Positions 1-9,395 of a stretch of 64,000 nt of DNA are shown piece after piece. This DNA comes from JASHPR01 sp963749145. GTDB lineage: Bacteria > Actinomycetota > Actinomycetes > Streptosporangiales > Streptosporangiaceae. Below the pieces are notes generated by a model, which worked only from the letters and a program-made list of their open reading frames with translations, made no database searches and was not told the origin of the DNA. The stretch spans positions 558,001-622,000 of the forward strand of contig CAVVLN010000005.1 of the NCBI GenBank assembly GCA_963749145.1, given 5' to 3'. Made by a program: the position numbers and the translations under genes. How positions within the stretch are numbered: the stretch's first letter is position 1; every line of letters starts with the position of its first letter.

Positions 1-1487
1 CTGCTGGTCTCCCAGCCGCCCGGCCCGACGGGCCGGCCTGCCGCCGAGCGCAGCACCGCCCGGCCGCCGCTGCCCAGGGTGATGCGGTTCGCCTCCCAGT
101 AGCCGGCCAGGCCATAGTCCAGGTGACGGCCGGCCAGCCAGGAGCCGAGCTGCTGGCTGGGATCGGGGGCGGGCGGGCGGGCGGCTGCCCAGCCCAGGCC
201 TGCGCAGTAGCCGGCCAGGACCAGCGCGAGCGCGGGCACCATGCGGGCGCGGTCGAGCCGGCCGGCCAGCAGCCGGGCCGCCAGCACGGCGGATAGCGGC
301 AGCACCGCGCTGATCTCCCTGGTGCTCTGGATGTTCACCGCCCGGTATCCGACCAGGTAGGCGGCGAGGCTGACCAGGATGCCTGCCAGAAGCAGCGACG
401 TGACCAGGTCGCGGTCGGCGAAGAAGCGCCGGACCCCGTGGCCGACGGCCCGCGCCGCCAGGCCGAGGCCGACCAGGTGCAGCATGGCCAGCCCGGAGCC
501 CAGGCCGGGCTTTTGGCTGGTGAAGTCGGCGCCGAACAGCACCAGCAGCCCGTGCAGGGCGAGCAGCGCGTGCGGCATCAGGTCGGTTAACGGCGCCAGG
601 CGGCTGCCCACCCCGGAGACGCGGAACCCGCCGACCGCGGTGATCGCCGCCAGCGCGGCCTGCGCGGCCTCCACCGCGACCAGGGCCGCGGCGCCGAGCG
701 ACAGCTCGTACCAGCTCGACCGCAGCGGCTGCCGGCGCACGATCCGCGCCTGGTAAACGCGCACCGCGCAGACCGACAGCAGCGGCAGCACCCCGATGAT
801 CACGACCAGGCCGTCCGCGACCAGCGCCCAGGCCAGCAGGGCCGCCGCCGCCACCGGCACGTACCACCGGCGCGGCGCCCGGTCCAGCAGCAGCCAGGTG
901 AGCAGCACCGGCACCGAGGTGCCCACGTGGTCAGGCGACAGCAGCAGCACCCGCGCGGCGGTACCCGGTGCCGGCGCGAGCATGATCCCGCCCGCGATCA
1001 GCATCCGGACCGCGGCCTCCCTGCCCGTCGCGGTTCCCCTGGCCAGCGCCGCGGCGATCAGGACCAGCAGCGTGTAGGTCACGGCCGCGGCGATGTGGAC
1101 GTCTTGCGGGCCCAGCCCGCGGGCCAGTTCGACCAGCATGTACTGCGGCAGCTCGGTGGTGTAGAACGACACGTCTGACAGGCTCCAGCCGTGCAGCAGC
1201 ATGTTGCCGTGCAGCATGTCCCAGGCCTGCAGCGCGTTCGATGCCCCGTCGGAGTTGATCGGCGTCGTGCGGGACAGGCGCAGGTAGCAGAAGAACAGGG
1301 CCATCGCCGTCGCCGCCCAGCCCGCGGGTGCCAGCAGCGCGGCGGCCGGACCGCCGCGCGCCAGCCGTCCCGGGGCCGTCGCCGGGCGAGCCACGGCGCC
1401 CGGCAACGACTCCGGATCCGGCGCCGGCGGGGCCGCACGGCGGCGTCCCCGGCAGGGCTGAGGTATCAGCGCGGCCTCGGGAATCAC
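1..1487 (-). CDS. Polytopic membrane protein, GT-C-like, C-terminus off the window
   Basis: An open frame runs from a GTG at 1487 to the window edge, giving about 495 residues with the C-terminus missing. The protein has one hydrophobic segment near residues 45-65 and then a long series of membrane helices from about residue 125, separated by short Arg/Pro-rich loops. The extracytoplasmic-looking stretch INSDGASNALQAWDML near residue 77 resembles the first loop of actinobacterial GT-C-fold membrane proteins, but I see no decisive catalytic motif. The last visible part, with YWEANRITLGSGGRA, is soluble. The start is uncertain: the GTG has no clear ribosome binding site, and a second GTG at 1394 is possible. 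Product assignment is an inference from topology. Confidence 0.6.
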   Translation of the reverse strand, partial: MIPEAALIPQPCRGRRRAAPPAPDPESLPGAVARPATAPGRLARGGPAAALLAPAGWAATAMALFFCYLRLSRTTPINSDGASNALQAWDMLHGNMLLHGWSLSDVSFYTTELPQYMLVELARGLGPQDVHIAAAVTYTLLVLIAAALARGTATGREAAVRMLIAGGIMLAPAPGTAARVLLLSPDHVGTSVPVLLTWLLLDRAPRRWYVPVAAAALLAWALVADGLVVIIGVLPLLSVCAVRVYQARIVRRQPLRSSWYELSLGAAALVAVEAAQAALAAITAVGGFRVSGVGSRLAPLTDLMPHALLALHGLLVLFGADFTSQKPGLGSGLAMLHLVGLGLAARAVGHGVRRFFADRDLVTSLLLAGILVSLAAYLVGYRAVNIQSTREISAVLPLSAVLAARLLAGRLDRARMVPALALVLAGYCAGLGWAAARPPAPDPSQQLGSWLAGRHLDYGLAGYWEANRITLGSGGRAVLRSAAGRPVGPGGWETS

Positions 1488-1510
1488 TCGTCCGGCATCT
1501 GCCGGACTTA

Positions 1511-1735
1511 TCAGCCCGGACGGGCGGATACGCCGGGAAGGATCACAGGTGGCCGCATTCCGGCGATCAGCGGCGGTGCGCCACCGGCGGCCGCGAAGCT
1601 CATTCGGAGATGCAAGGCAATCCGGGTCTTCTCGGGCAGAACCTCCACGGGGCCGAGCGCCGATACCGCGGCCAGCACGCGGTCAAAGGCGGCACAGACC
1701 TCCGGGGTCGCACGGGCGAAAAGCTGATCTAGGTT
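1511..1735 (-). pseudogene. DUF5655-type gene remnant
   Basis: This frame encodes LDQLFARATPEV, then a helix, then LGPVEVLPEKTRIALHLRM. It matches my recollection of the N-terminal part of DUF5655 domain proteins (about 110-120 residues, function unknown). After the SFAA position the family's conserved remainder is absent and an unrelated tail runs to a stop. No start codon with a binding site precedes it. I read it as a rearranged fragment. The same frame continues upstream to 1849 without similarity. Confidence 0.5.
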
Positions 1736-2069
1736 GCCAAGCGGGGCGCAGGCATGAGACTGGTTCCGGTTCGCGAAACTCCTCCCGCCGTGCGGGCACG
1801 ACCACATCGCCGCCGCTGGCACGGTCCCATAATCCCGTGCCGGCCCCAAACCGCGAACCTGCCCGGAAGCCGACTTTCGGTATCGATCCGGTCACCCCAG
1901 TAAAAGCAAGCCGCCACGCACGCTCATGCCGCAAGCTTTGCGCGGCGCATTGTCTGGATGGGAAGGTCTCCCCTTGTTATCGGCGCGATGCCGACGCACC
2001 CTGTGCCCAGGATGCGGCAGATGGCCGCGCTGCCGGAACTTCCGGCTCAGACCCAAGAGGGTGTATCTC
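1736..2069. other. Intergenic stretch with no recognised gene
   Basis: The interval between the DUF5655 remnant and the secreted-protein gene contains only overlapping frames without family resemblance. I see no RNA gene or convincing hairpin. Positions 2055-2060 hold the AAGAGG ribosome binding site of the next gene. Confidence 0.4.
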
Positions 2070-2582
2070 GTGAAACTGAACCCCACACCCCGCACTGGCC
2101 GGCGCCTCGCCGTGGGCGTCGCACTGGCCTGTTGCGGCGTCCTGCTCCCGGCCACCGCCTTAGCCTCATCGGCAACCCCGGGCACCCCAGTTCATCCCGC
2201 CGCGGCCGTGCTGCCTGCGGTCGGCTCCGCTACCGGTGCTTCCATCCATCCGCAGCACCGCCAACTGGCTGTGACCACGCTGAGCAGCTTCAAGGTGGTG
2301 CTCACCGCCACCCGGTCCCCGGGCAACGCCCCGGCCCCGCTGGCGACGGTCACCGCGGCCGGCTACCGGCCGGCTTCGCGCGGCTGGAAGCTGATCACGA
2401 CGAAGCGGATCGGCAAGGCCGGCGGATGGTTCTGGTACTCCACGGCCGTCTGCAGCCTCACGGTGACCCAGCTCAAGGCGGAGCCAAGCTCGGCGGCGCC
2501 CTCGGACACGATCACGGTGAGCCTGCTGGAAACCCCCGCGCTCGGATGCTCGAGGCCCTACACCAAGAGCTGGCGCCCGTGA
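2070..2582 (+). CDS. Small secreted protein of unknown function
   Basis: The GTG at 2070 is preceded by AAGAGG nine bases upstream, which decides the start. The 170-residue product begins with a signal peptide: a basic N-terminus (TPRTGRRL), a hydrophobic core (AVGVALACCGVLL) and an ALASSA cleavage region near residue 33. The mature part carries a short beta-rich segment (TTLSSFKVVLTATRSP, then WKLITTKRIGKAGGWFWYS). Two cysteines, in the stretches AVCSLTV and ALGCSRP, could form one disulfide. I do not recognise a family. It stands alone between a remnant and a convergent VOC gene, so no operon helps. Confidence 0.6.
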   Translation: MKLNPTPRTGRRLAVGVALACCGVLLPATALASSATPGTPVHPAAAVLPAVGSATGASIHPQHRQLAVTTLSSFKVVLTATRSPGNAPAPLATVTAAGYRPASRGWKLITTKRIGKAGGWFWYSTAVCSLTVTQLKAEPSSAAPSDTITVSLLETPALGCSRPYTKSWRP

Positions 2583-2623
2583 CGGCGATCGCCGTGCCGG
2601 CGAGTCGCCCGCCCATGCCGCGA

Positions 2624-2950
2624 TTAGGCAGGTACTGACTCGCTGATCTCCACAAGGTGGCCGTCGGGATCTCGAAGGAAGCAGCGGATTTCCCCGCCCC
2701 AATCATGCGGCGGGGTCAGGAAGGCCGCACCCCGGGCCGTCAATGCTGCGTAGGCTGTGCGGCAGTCAGCGACCCGCACCGTCATAGCATGACTGACCAG
2801 GTCCGGGTCAGTCGGCGCCCGGAAGGTGACCCCGGGCTTGTCGGTGGTCGGGCCTCCTCCGCTCACCAGCAAAAGCCAGGTCCCAGCGAACTTGAGCACG
2901 ACGCTGGTGCCGCCGTACTCCCGGTACAGTTCCGCACCCAGCACGCCCAC
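2624..2950 (-). CDS. VOC (glyoxalase/bleomycin-resistance) family protein, N-terminus possibly lost
   Basis: The frame carries the typical VOC core: FAGTWLLLVSGGG, the SHAMTVRVADC strand, and the C-terminal signature FLRDPDGHLVEISE, where the final Glu is a usual metal ligand. The 108 residues start abruptly at a GTG inside VGVLGAELYREYGG, and the in-frame sequence upstream (AASRDFW) belongs to the fold. The first beta strand with its metal-binding His is therefore missing or needs a non-standard start. An ATG at 3014 lies in another frame and would fit an N-terminal frameshift. Substrate is unknown. Confidence 0.55.
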   Translation of the reverse strand: MGVLGAELYREYGGTSVVLKFAGTWLLLVSGGGPTTDKPGVTFRAPTDPDLVSHAMTVRVADCRTAYAALTARGAAFLTPPHDWGGEIRCFLRDPDGHLVEISESVPA

Positions 2951-3039
2951 CCAGAAATCACGAGAGGCTGCCGGGCCGGTGCCCTGCTCGTCGTCGGTCC
3001 CTGCATAGCTGTCATGGGGATGGTGCCCGGCAGCGCTTG

Positions 3040-4640
3040 ATCGGGTTGGCCCGGCGACGGGCGGGGCTGCCCAGGATGAGCGGCGAGATCGCTGAGGTGC
3101 GCGTCTCGATGCCGCGTGGGGCTCGCCCCGGCCGTCAGCTCGACGGGCCGTCTGTGCCCGGCTGTCAGGCGGCGATCAGGGTCTGGTCCAGTCGGCCGCC
3201 GGTGGCGATGGCCGGGTCCCGTCGCTGGCCGGTGGTGATGACGGCGTGCAGGTGGCGCAGCAGCGCGGCGGCCAGCGCGGCGTGTGCCTGCCCGGTGGAC
3301 AGCTTGTTGTGCTCGCGGCCGGTCCGGTGCGCGAGCCGGGCGGCGTAGACGGGGTTGGATTTCAGCGCTCCCCAGACCGCTCGCCAGGCCGCCAGGCGCA
3401 GCGCGGGCCTGCCTTGCCCGGTCATCCGGCTACGGCCGGTGTAGCTGCCGGAGCTCTTTTGCCGCGGCGCCAGGCCGGCGTGCTTGACCAGCGCCCGGCC
3501 GGAAGTGAACCGGCGCGGGTCGCCGGTCTGGGCCAGGATGCTGGCCGCGCCGACCGCCGACAGGCCGGTGATGGAGGTGACCAGCTCGGTCAGCCCGAGC
3601 TCGTCCAGGACGGTGACCATCCGCTGCCCGGTGCCGGCGAGGCGGCCCTGGGTGTCGCGCCAGTCGGCCAGCAGCAACCCGACGCGTTCCAGCGCGCCGT
3701 GGCGCGGCCCGGTCACCCCGGTCACCCCGGCCGGGTCGGCGCAGGCGGCGAACACGCCGTCGATGATCTTCCGCCACGGGTGGACGTCGCTCTGGCGGGC
3801 GACCTGGCGGCGGACCGCCGCGTCGAAACGCCGCTGGCCGAGCCGGGTCACACGGGCCAGGTCACCGTCGGCCCGGGCCAGCGCCACGGTCAGCGCGGCG
3901 TGCCAGGTGGCGGACTCCAGCGGCTGCCGGGCCGCATCCAGGACCGCGGGCCAGGCGCACTCGGGCAAGTCCCGCATCTGCGGCACCTGGCTGACCGACT
4001 CGGCGACCAGCCGGGCCCGGCGGATGCCCAGCTGGCGCAGCCGTGCCCAGGTCGCGTCAGCCGGCTCGGGCAGGCAGCAGCGCAGCTGCGCCGTGAGGCG
4101 GGTGATCAGCACCGCGTCCTTGTCGGTCTTGGCCGGAGGTCAGGTCCTCGGCCCGCCGGGCGCAGGCGCTCATCAGCGGCTGCACGCACACGAACGGCAT
4201 GCCGCGCCCGGCGGCCAGCTGCCCGGCCACCCGCCAGCGATGCCCGGTCGGTCCCGGCCGCGACAGTCACTCCGCCGAACCCGGCCGCCGCGGCCCGCTC
4301 GGCCCAGTCCAGCGCGGCGCCCAGCTCCCAGGCCCGCCGCCGGAAGGTCCGGCGCGCCAGCACCCGCGACTCGTGATCGGTGACCACGACCATCTGCTTG
4401 CTGTCCGCCAGATCGATGCCCGCGATCGCGTTGCTCAGCGGCACTGCCTCCCGCAGCCGGGCCAGGCGCGCGTTGCGGTTGCGATCACCCCGGGAAACAC
4501 CACTACGGTCAGACACGGACGTCCTCCTCCTGCGCGTGGGATCCGAACCCGAACAGCGCATCAGGAGGACGTCTTCACGTCTCAGACCGACACGCAAAAC
4601 CACTTACTATGCCGCGATTCGCTCGCTGTGCGGCTGAGAT
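3040..4640 (-). mobile_element. Degenerate IS110-family insertion sequence, ends approximate
   Basis: IS110 elements lack terminal inverted repeats, so I cannot fix the ends from this copy. The limits are set by the neighbouring genes: VOC gene or remnant upstream of 3014, DinB gene stop at 4648. The non-coding stretches 3015-3164 and 4517-4640 are where such elements usually carry their structured non-coding end. Confidence 0.45.
3165..4516 (-). pseudogene. IS110-family transposase, two frameshifts
   Basis: Translation starts at a GTG (4516) preceded by AGGAGGAGGAC. The first frame gives the N-terminal DEDD RuvC-like domain of IS110 transposases (AIAGIDLADSKQMVVV). Near 4255-4265 the frame must shift to continue TGHRWRVAGQLAAGRGMPFV, and near 4120-4140 it must shift again to read KTDKDAVLITRLTAQLR. 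The last frame is intact to 3165 and contains the Transposase_20 domain (TSITGLSAVGAASILAQTGD, then ALVKHAGLAPRQKSSG). The restored length of about 450 residues is normal. Two independent shifts make an active enzyme unlikely. Confidence 0.85.
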
Positions 4641-4647
4641 CACTGGC

Positions 4648-5406
4648 TCATGCGTCGGACATCGCATCAATCGCGTCGAGGTCGCGGACGGCGTAGCGGT
4701 GGTGTTCCCACTCCTCTCCGAGGATCACGTGCAGGCACGACAAGATGGTCTCGGGATATTCGGGAGCCCACGGGTTCTTGCGGGCCGCGGCCAGGTCGTC
4801 TGATGTGACGGTGGCGAGGAAGTCGCGCACCGTGGCGACACGGCCCGCCCGGACCTCGAGCACGTCGGCGTACGACGGTGCGACCTCCGCGAAGACCGAC
4901 ATGTCGTTGCCGTCGGTCTCGTACTCGGCGTTGGGCTGGCCGATGGGGTGGAACGGCTGCCCGGTGCCCAGGATCGCCCGGCCCAGCCAGGTGTCGGTGG
5001 CCATGACCAGGTGCCGCAGCGTCTGCGCGAACGACCACTCGCCGCCCACCGAGACATCGACCGTGCCCGCCGGCATCGCCGCGACTCGCTGCAGGGTGGC
5101 CGCCCACGTCCGCTCGAGCGCGGCCCAGGCCGCGCGCAGGCCATCGGGATCTGTGGCGCGCCGCCCGGCGCGGCCGGGAAAGCGGCGGTTGAGCTCCGCC
5201 TCGATCAGCGGGATCACGTCCACGCCGTTGACGCGCAAGAAGCTCTCGCCCCGGAAGAGCCACGGTGCATCGATGTCCGCCCTCCGCACGTCGACCGCGC
5301 GCATCACGACGCCGGACAGGTCAGCCCTGCGGAACCGGGCACCATGCAGGTTCGCGTCGATGAACTCCGCTCCCTGCAGGTCGTCAGAGCCGGTGAAGGT
5401 TGCCAT
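4648..5406 (-). CDS. DinB-family protein with N-terminal pentapeptide repeats
   Basis: ATG at 5406 follows GGAGAAG by five bases. The 252-residue product opens with pentapeptide repeats at about residues 8-45 (LQGAEFIDANLHGARFRRA, then DLSGVVMRAV). A DinB_2-like four-helix domain follows from about residue 85, with the histidines expected for metal binding in GEWSFAQTLRHLVMATDTWL and in the C-terminal HVILGEEWEHHRYAVRDL. This domain family is often linked to bacillithiol- or mycothiol-dependent transferases, but the substrate here is not evident. It stands alone, transcribed toward the IS110 remnant. Confidence 0.75.
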   Translation of the reverse strand: MATFTGSDDLQGAEFIDANLHGARFRRADLSGVVMRAVDVRRADIDAPWLFRGESFLRVNGVDVIPLIEAELNRRFPGRAGRRATDPDGLRAAWAALERTWAATLQRVAAMPAGTVDVSVGGEWSFAQTLRHLVMATDTWLGRAILGTGQPFHPIGQPNAEYETDGNDMSVFAEVAPSYADVLEVRAGRVATVRDFLATVTSDDLAAARKNPWAPEYPETILSCLHVILGEEWEHHRYAVRDLDAIDAMSDA

Positions 5407-5547
5407 GACTTCTCCTTCCCCAGCCAGCGCCGTGCCACCGCTGGAGCACGTAAGTCCGTTCCGGCAAGCGCGAGATGGCATTGTCCTGAACACCCGCCAC
5501 GCCTGTCCACCACGACCTGGCAAACGTCCCCCTATGCCGCGGTGGGC

Positions 5548-6298
5548 CTATGCGAAGTGCTCGAGTTCGGCTAGGGCGGTCTCGAGGTCGTCTGCTCCTC
5601 CTTGCGCCACTATCCGGGCGAACCGCGGATCGCGCGCGGCTAGATCGCGCAAGCTCGTGACGTGGGCCTGAATCCGGGCGGCCACGACCTCAAGAAATGC
5701 CGGGATTGAGTTGGTCCAGCCGTACCCGGCCAGGAACAGGCGCAGCCGGCGTGGCCGGCCCTCGACGTCAGTGAAACCCTCCCGGGCGACGACGTGCCGG
5801 GCGTGCAACGGCACCCAGCTGAACGCGGCAAACGCCACATCCCACGCCGCGGGCACCGGACCGGCCATGTCCCAGTCGAAGAACCCGGCCAGCCTGCCGT
5901 CGCGCCACACGGCGTTATAAGGAGCAGCATCGTTGTGGCCCGCAATCAGCCCGGCGCCCACTGGCCGCCCATCCGCCACACCGCGCCCGCCGGCGGGGCG
6001 AAGTCCGCGACCGCCCGGTGAAAGCTGCGCACCTACCTGGCCACCTGCACCAGGGTGTCCTCGGCATACACCCACCCCGGCCACGGCCGCGCGCTGCCTA
6101 CCGTCTCGCCCGCCAGGAACGTCAGCACCTCCCGTCCTTGCGCATCGAACCCCAGCGCGGGCTGCCGACAAAGCCCTTGTCAGCCAGGTGCGCCAGCAGC
6201 GCGTGGACCGTCGGCGTCCACTGCCCGGCCGCCCGCCGCACGGTGTCGTCCACCCGGACCGCCCCGCCGGTATTGCCGCCGTCCAGACGAATCTCCAC
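5548..6298 (-). pseudogene. Aminoglycoside-phosphotransferase-like (APH) gene, disrupted
   Basis: Starting from GTG 6298 the three frames together spell an APH-family protein: MEIRLDGGNTGGAVRVDDT, then FDAQGREVLTFLAGE in a second frame, then VRSFHRAVADFAPPAGAVW after an in-frame TAG, and finally LIAGHNDAAPYNAVW with the catalytic-loop HND and FFDWDMAGP, the Mg-binding segment. At least two frameshifts (near 6135 and 5945) and the TAG interrupt it. The C-terminal frame is open from 5945 to 5548. It cannot be a working kinase as written. Confidence 0.75.
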
Positions 6299-6390
6299 CC
6301 CGCCAGTGTGCCCACAAGCACACCACCGGGCATCCTGGAATGCCGCGTACAGCGCGCTAGGTCGGGCGTGACGTAGCCGTTTTCGCGGGC

Positions 6391-6418
6391 CCGGGTGACA
6401 CGGCGAGATGTCACCCGG
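6391..6418. repeat. Perfect 10-bp inverted repeat (hairpin)
   Basis: CCGGGTGACA at 6391-6400 is mirrored by TGTCACCCGG at 6409-6418 with an eight-base loop. There is no T-run, so it could equally be a protein-binding palindrome or part of a terminator. It lies between the APH remnant and the hydrolase remnant. Confidence 0.5.
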
Positions 6419-6622
6419 CGACCGACGATAGCGTCCGGCAGGCCGGTCGCATGGGGGCGGTCTGGAGGTCGGTCTTCAGCATCACGTTGAGTGACGCAGG
6501 AGGTCAGGGAGAACGCTCACCGAGCCGCCGTTTGGGGCGGGCGGCAGCTTGATTGCCAGCGCGGCTGTCTGCGTTGCGCCCGAACCGGGTCATCTGCGCC
6601 CGCGAAGGGTAGGAAGGGGCGG

Positions 6623-7500
6623 GTGGAGGACCACACGATCCGGCTCGCCGGGGGGCGCACGGTGGGATTCGCCGGCTACGGCGCCCCCGATGGCACGGCG
6701 GTGCCGTGGTGTCACGGCGGGCCTGGCTGCCGGCTCAGCCGGCTTACCTGCGGCGGGAGGCCAGCGAGGCGGGCCTTCGCATCATCGGTATCGACCGGCC
6801 CGGCTATGGCCTGTCGACGCCGCGGCCGGGCCGGACGATCGCCGGCTGGGTGCCTGTGGCGCTCGCTGTCGCCGATCACGTGGGCATCGGGCAGTTCGCC
6901 ACGGTGGGGGTCTCGACCGGCGGCGCGTTCGCGCTCGCGCTCGCCGCGCTCGCCGCCGAGCGTGTCCTCGGCGTTGTCGCCTGCTGCTCGATGACCGATA
7001 TGCGCTGGCCGGAGGGCAGGGCCACGATGAGCCGGCCCCACACTCATGCTGTGTGGGAGGCGCCCGGCCGTGAGGCGGCCCTGGCTGCCGCTGCCGATGC
7101 GCACGGCCAGGATGGCAGCAAGATGCGCGGCGGCGGTATGGCGGCAGCGCTCGCTCCGTCCGACGTGGCGCTGTTTCGTGATCCTGGGTGGGTGGAGGCG
7201 GCGCTGGCAGGATTCGCGGCGATGTTCGCCCGCGGGGCTTGGAGGGCTGCACCGATGATCGCCTGGCTGACGGCGCGGGCTGGGTCACCTTCGATGTCAC
7301 ATCCATCCAGTGCCGGTAACGGTCCTGCTCGGCGGAAGCGACCGCGTGGTCGATGTCGTTCACGCCCGGCACACCGCCGGGCTTGTCCCGGGCGCGGAAC
7401 CGGTCATCGTCGATGACCTCGGCCGTTTCAGCATCGTGGCCAAAGTCGTGCCCGCGATCAGCAGCCTGCTGCAGCGCCAGCCCGGATCTGCAGCGCCCGC
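6623..7500 (+). pseudogene. Alpha/beta hydrolase, frameshifted
   Basis: GTG 6623 with AGGAAGGGG upstream begins VEDHTIRLAGGRTVGFAGYG and reaches the oxyanion motif CHGGPGCRL. The frame then shifts near 6738 into RIIGIDRPGYGLS and VGVSTGGAF, the nucleophile elbow with Ser. It shifts again near 7235-7245 to read EGYTDDRLADGAGWVTFDV, and once more near 7309 to give PVTVLLGGSDRVVDVVHARH and VIVDDLGRFSIV, where the expected catalytic His is replaced by Arg. Three shifts plus a lost catalytic residue mark it as decayed. Confidence 0.75.
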
Positions 7501-7570
7501 CAGCGATCACGCCGGTGCTCGATCCGCCTCGCCCGCCCCCGGTCGGCGGGCGCAGCCCGACTGCCGCTGA

Positions 7571-7882
7571 GCCGGCTCAATCGCGCCATCACCCGCGGTC
7601 AGGAACTCTCGGTCGCTTGACACGCGATATCCGCCTTGTTGCCTGCTGGGCGTGCAGCGGCTCGAACGTCGTCCGGCAACGCTCATAAGATTGATCTGCA
7701 CGGTTCAAGTCGCATGCCCGACTTGCGGGGGACGCGCCCTCGGCGTGGCCAGGGACACATCGCTTCCCTGGTTGAACTGGCATCGGGGCCTGCGCTTGGC
7801 CGCGTTTGCGGGTGAGGGACGGCACGCTGGTCGTGCGTGTTTCTGCGCCGCGATGGCTACCGCACGGTGTTACCGTCCATGC
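7571..7882. other. Non-coding gap upstream of the toxin-antitoxin pair
   Basis: No frame in this gap resembles a protein family and I see no RNA gene. It must contain the promoter of the antitoxin gene, but no -35/-10 pair stands out. Confidence 0.35.
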
Positions 7883-8140
7883 ATGGCCTATCCGCTGCCG
7901 ACCGCTCAAACGCACCTGGGTGAGCTCGTCGCCGAGGCGCGGCAAAGTCACCGTCCGGTCACCATCAGCGAAGACGGCAAGCCGGTCGCCGCGCTGATCA
8001 ACATCGATGACCTCGCCGACCTTGAGGATCGCGCGGCGCTGGCGGCGCACCTGGCGGACAAGGCCGCCGGGCGAGAAGGTGTAAGCCTCGATGAACTGGA
8101 TGCTGCGCTTGACCGGATCGATGCAGAGACCTTGCCGTGA
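7883..8140 (+). CDS. Phd/YefM-family antitoxin
   Basis: The 85-residue protein starts at ATG 7883 with MAYPLPTAQTHLGELVAEAR, the usual Phd/YefM N-terminal DNA-binding fold, followed by HRPVTISEDGKPVAALINID, the conserved strand pair. The C-terminal helix (VSLDELDAALDRIDAETLP) is the part that normally wraps the toxin. It overlaps the toxin gene by four bases (GTGA), so the two are translationally coupled. In this family the antitoxin neutralises the RNase partner and represses its own promoter. An earlier in-frame ATG at 7853 would add ten residues. Confidence 0.85.
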   Translation: MAYPLPTAQTHLGELVAEARQSHRPVTISEDGKPVAALINIDDLADLEDRAALAAHLADKAAGREGVSLDELDAALDRIDAETLP

Positions 8141-8388
8141 GCCTTGCCGTCGTCTTCCGCGAGACGGCGCTTCGTAACCTGGCCCGCATTCGCAGCGAGG
8201 ACAAGGATGCGTTCGTCCGGACGCGCCGGGCCGTGGCCCTGCTTGCTGACCAGCTGTATCCAGAAGGTGCGGTCGCGTGGGGTGCCACAGGCATCTACCG
8301 GTTACACGCGGGCAGCATCAGGGTCCTGTACGAAGTCGGCAATGAAGCCGCTACGGTATGCATCATCAACATCGGGGTCATCTCCTGA
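8137..8388 (+). CDS. RelE/ParE-family toxin
   Basis: GTG 8137 overlaps the antitoxin stop. The 83-residue product reads SLAVVFRETALRNLARIRSE, then TGIYRLHAGSIRVLYEVGNE, the RelE/ParE fold with the basic and aromatic residues (R, R, Y) of the C-terminal strands that cut ribosome-bound mRNA in RelE-type enzymes. Size and order (antitoxin first) are typical. Assignment to RelE rather than ParE activity is inference from the IRVLYEV segment. Confidence 0.85.
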   Translation: MSLAVVFRETALRNLARIRSEDKDAFVRTRRAVALLADQLYPEGAVAWGATGIYRLHAGSIRVLYEVGNEAATVCIINIGVIS

Positions 8389-8602
8389 ATCCGGTCGCAT
8401 TCTGCAGCCAGGCGCCGGTCCAGACGCTGCCATCGGCAGGATTCGGCGAACTTCCAAAGCCGCCATCGCTCAGTGAGCTGTTCCATCAGGTGGCCGCCCT
8501 TCGGAAAGTCAAACGCGCATCGCCGCCGACCTGGACGACTGGATGCTCAGTGGCGCTGGTGAGCTGCCGGGCGCCGAGACGGATGTTCTGCGCGTGGCCG
8601 CG

Positions 8603-8938
8603 CTAGCGCTTGGGCGGAAGCGACCGGGCGTAGCCGACGGCCCGGTTGACCCACCCGGTGAGCTGCTCGTCGGTTTCCAGGTCCTCGGAGCTGACGCGCA
8701 GCCACCCCTGCATCTCCCGGCCGCCCATCACCGCCGGGGTGGCATTCGCCGTGGCGACCAGAACGTCGGTGCCGGCGGGGTCGACCCGGACCAGAGCACC
8801 GCCCTGGGTGCTGGCGCTGATCGCCATATTGCCGCCCACCAGGAACGCCAGGCCGCCGAACATCCTCTTCTCGGTTACGCCCGGCCCGGTGCCGATGAGG
8901 AACCGGATCCGGTCAGCAAGCTCGGTGTCGTAGGCCAT
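8603..8938 (-). CDS. TfoX N-terminal domain protein
   Basis: The 111-residue product begins MAYDTELADRIRFLIGTGPG and contains EKRMFGGLAFLVGGNMAISA, the signature of TfoX_N single-domain proteins. These are common in actinomycetes, and their role is unknown despite the competence-related name. DNA binding or protein interaction is only suspected. It ends with the basic tail GYARSLPPKR. It is an isolated gene with ATG at 8938 and no strong ribosome binding site. Confidence 0.8.
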   Translation of the reverse strand: MAYDTELADRIRFLIGTGPGVTEKRMFGGLAFLVGGNMAISASTQGGALVRVDPAGTDVLVATANATPAVMGGREMQGWLRVSSEDLETDEQLTGWVNRAVGYARSLPPKR

Positions 8939-9395
8939 GTCGGCCAGCCTAGCCAGCGCGTGCCTCTGTCAGCTGCTGACCGACGTGGTGCCGGGCGGCT
9001 GACACGCGATCACGCTGCCCGACCTGCCCGCTCCGACAGCTGGCACGCCGAGCCGCTATGCGCGGCAACCTGGTCGCCCAGACGGCTGGCTCGCGCCGCG
9101 CCGGACTGGATGTTCTGCGTCCGGTCACTCCCGCAGCCCAACGGCCCTGCCAACGCTTTGGATCTGCCGATGAGCGCGCGCACTCGCCGCGACGGGCCTG
9201 GCTGTCGCTCTGCCGGGCGATCAGTGTTTGCGGCGATCCGGTCAGCCACGAGGACCGGGCTTCATGTCCGGTCCGAAAGGCGCCGCCCCGCGTCCCCGGC
9301 TCAGGTCGATGCGCAGACCCGCGTTGTCAGACTGCTGCCAGGGCAAGTCCTGCTCTAGCGCTGCGGGTCGCCTTCGATCAGGCGCAGTCGGGACG
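8939..9395. other. Gene-free stretch, nothing recognised
   Basis: Between the TfoX-like and YCII-like genes the frames show no family resemblance. I see no RNA gene, repeat or strong hairpin. It may be the eroded remains of coding sequence, given the many pseudogenes nearby. Confidence 0.35.

Noticed and set aside
8396..8600. Possible third gene after the RelE toxin
   Set aside because: Short frames only, with changing frames and no motif; at most an eroded relic.
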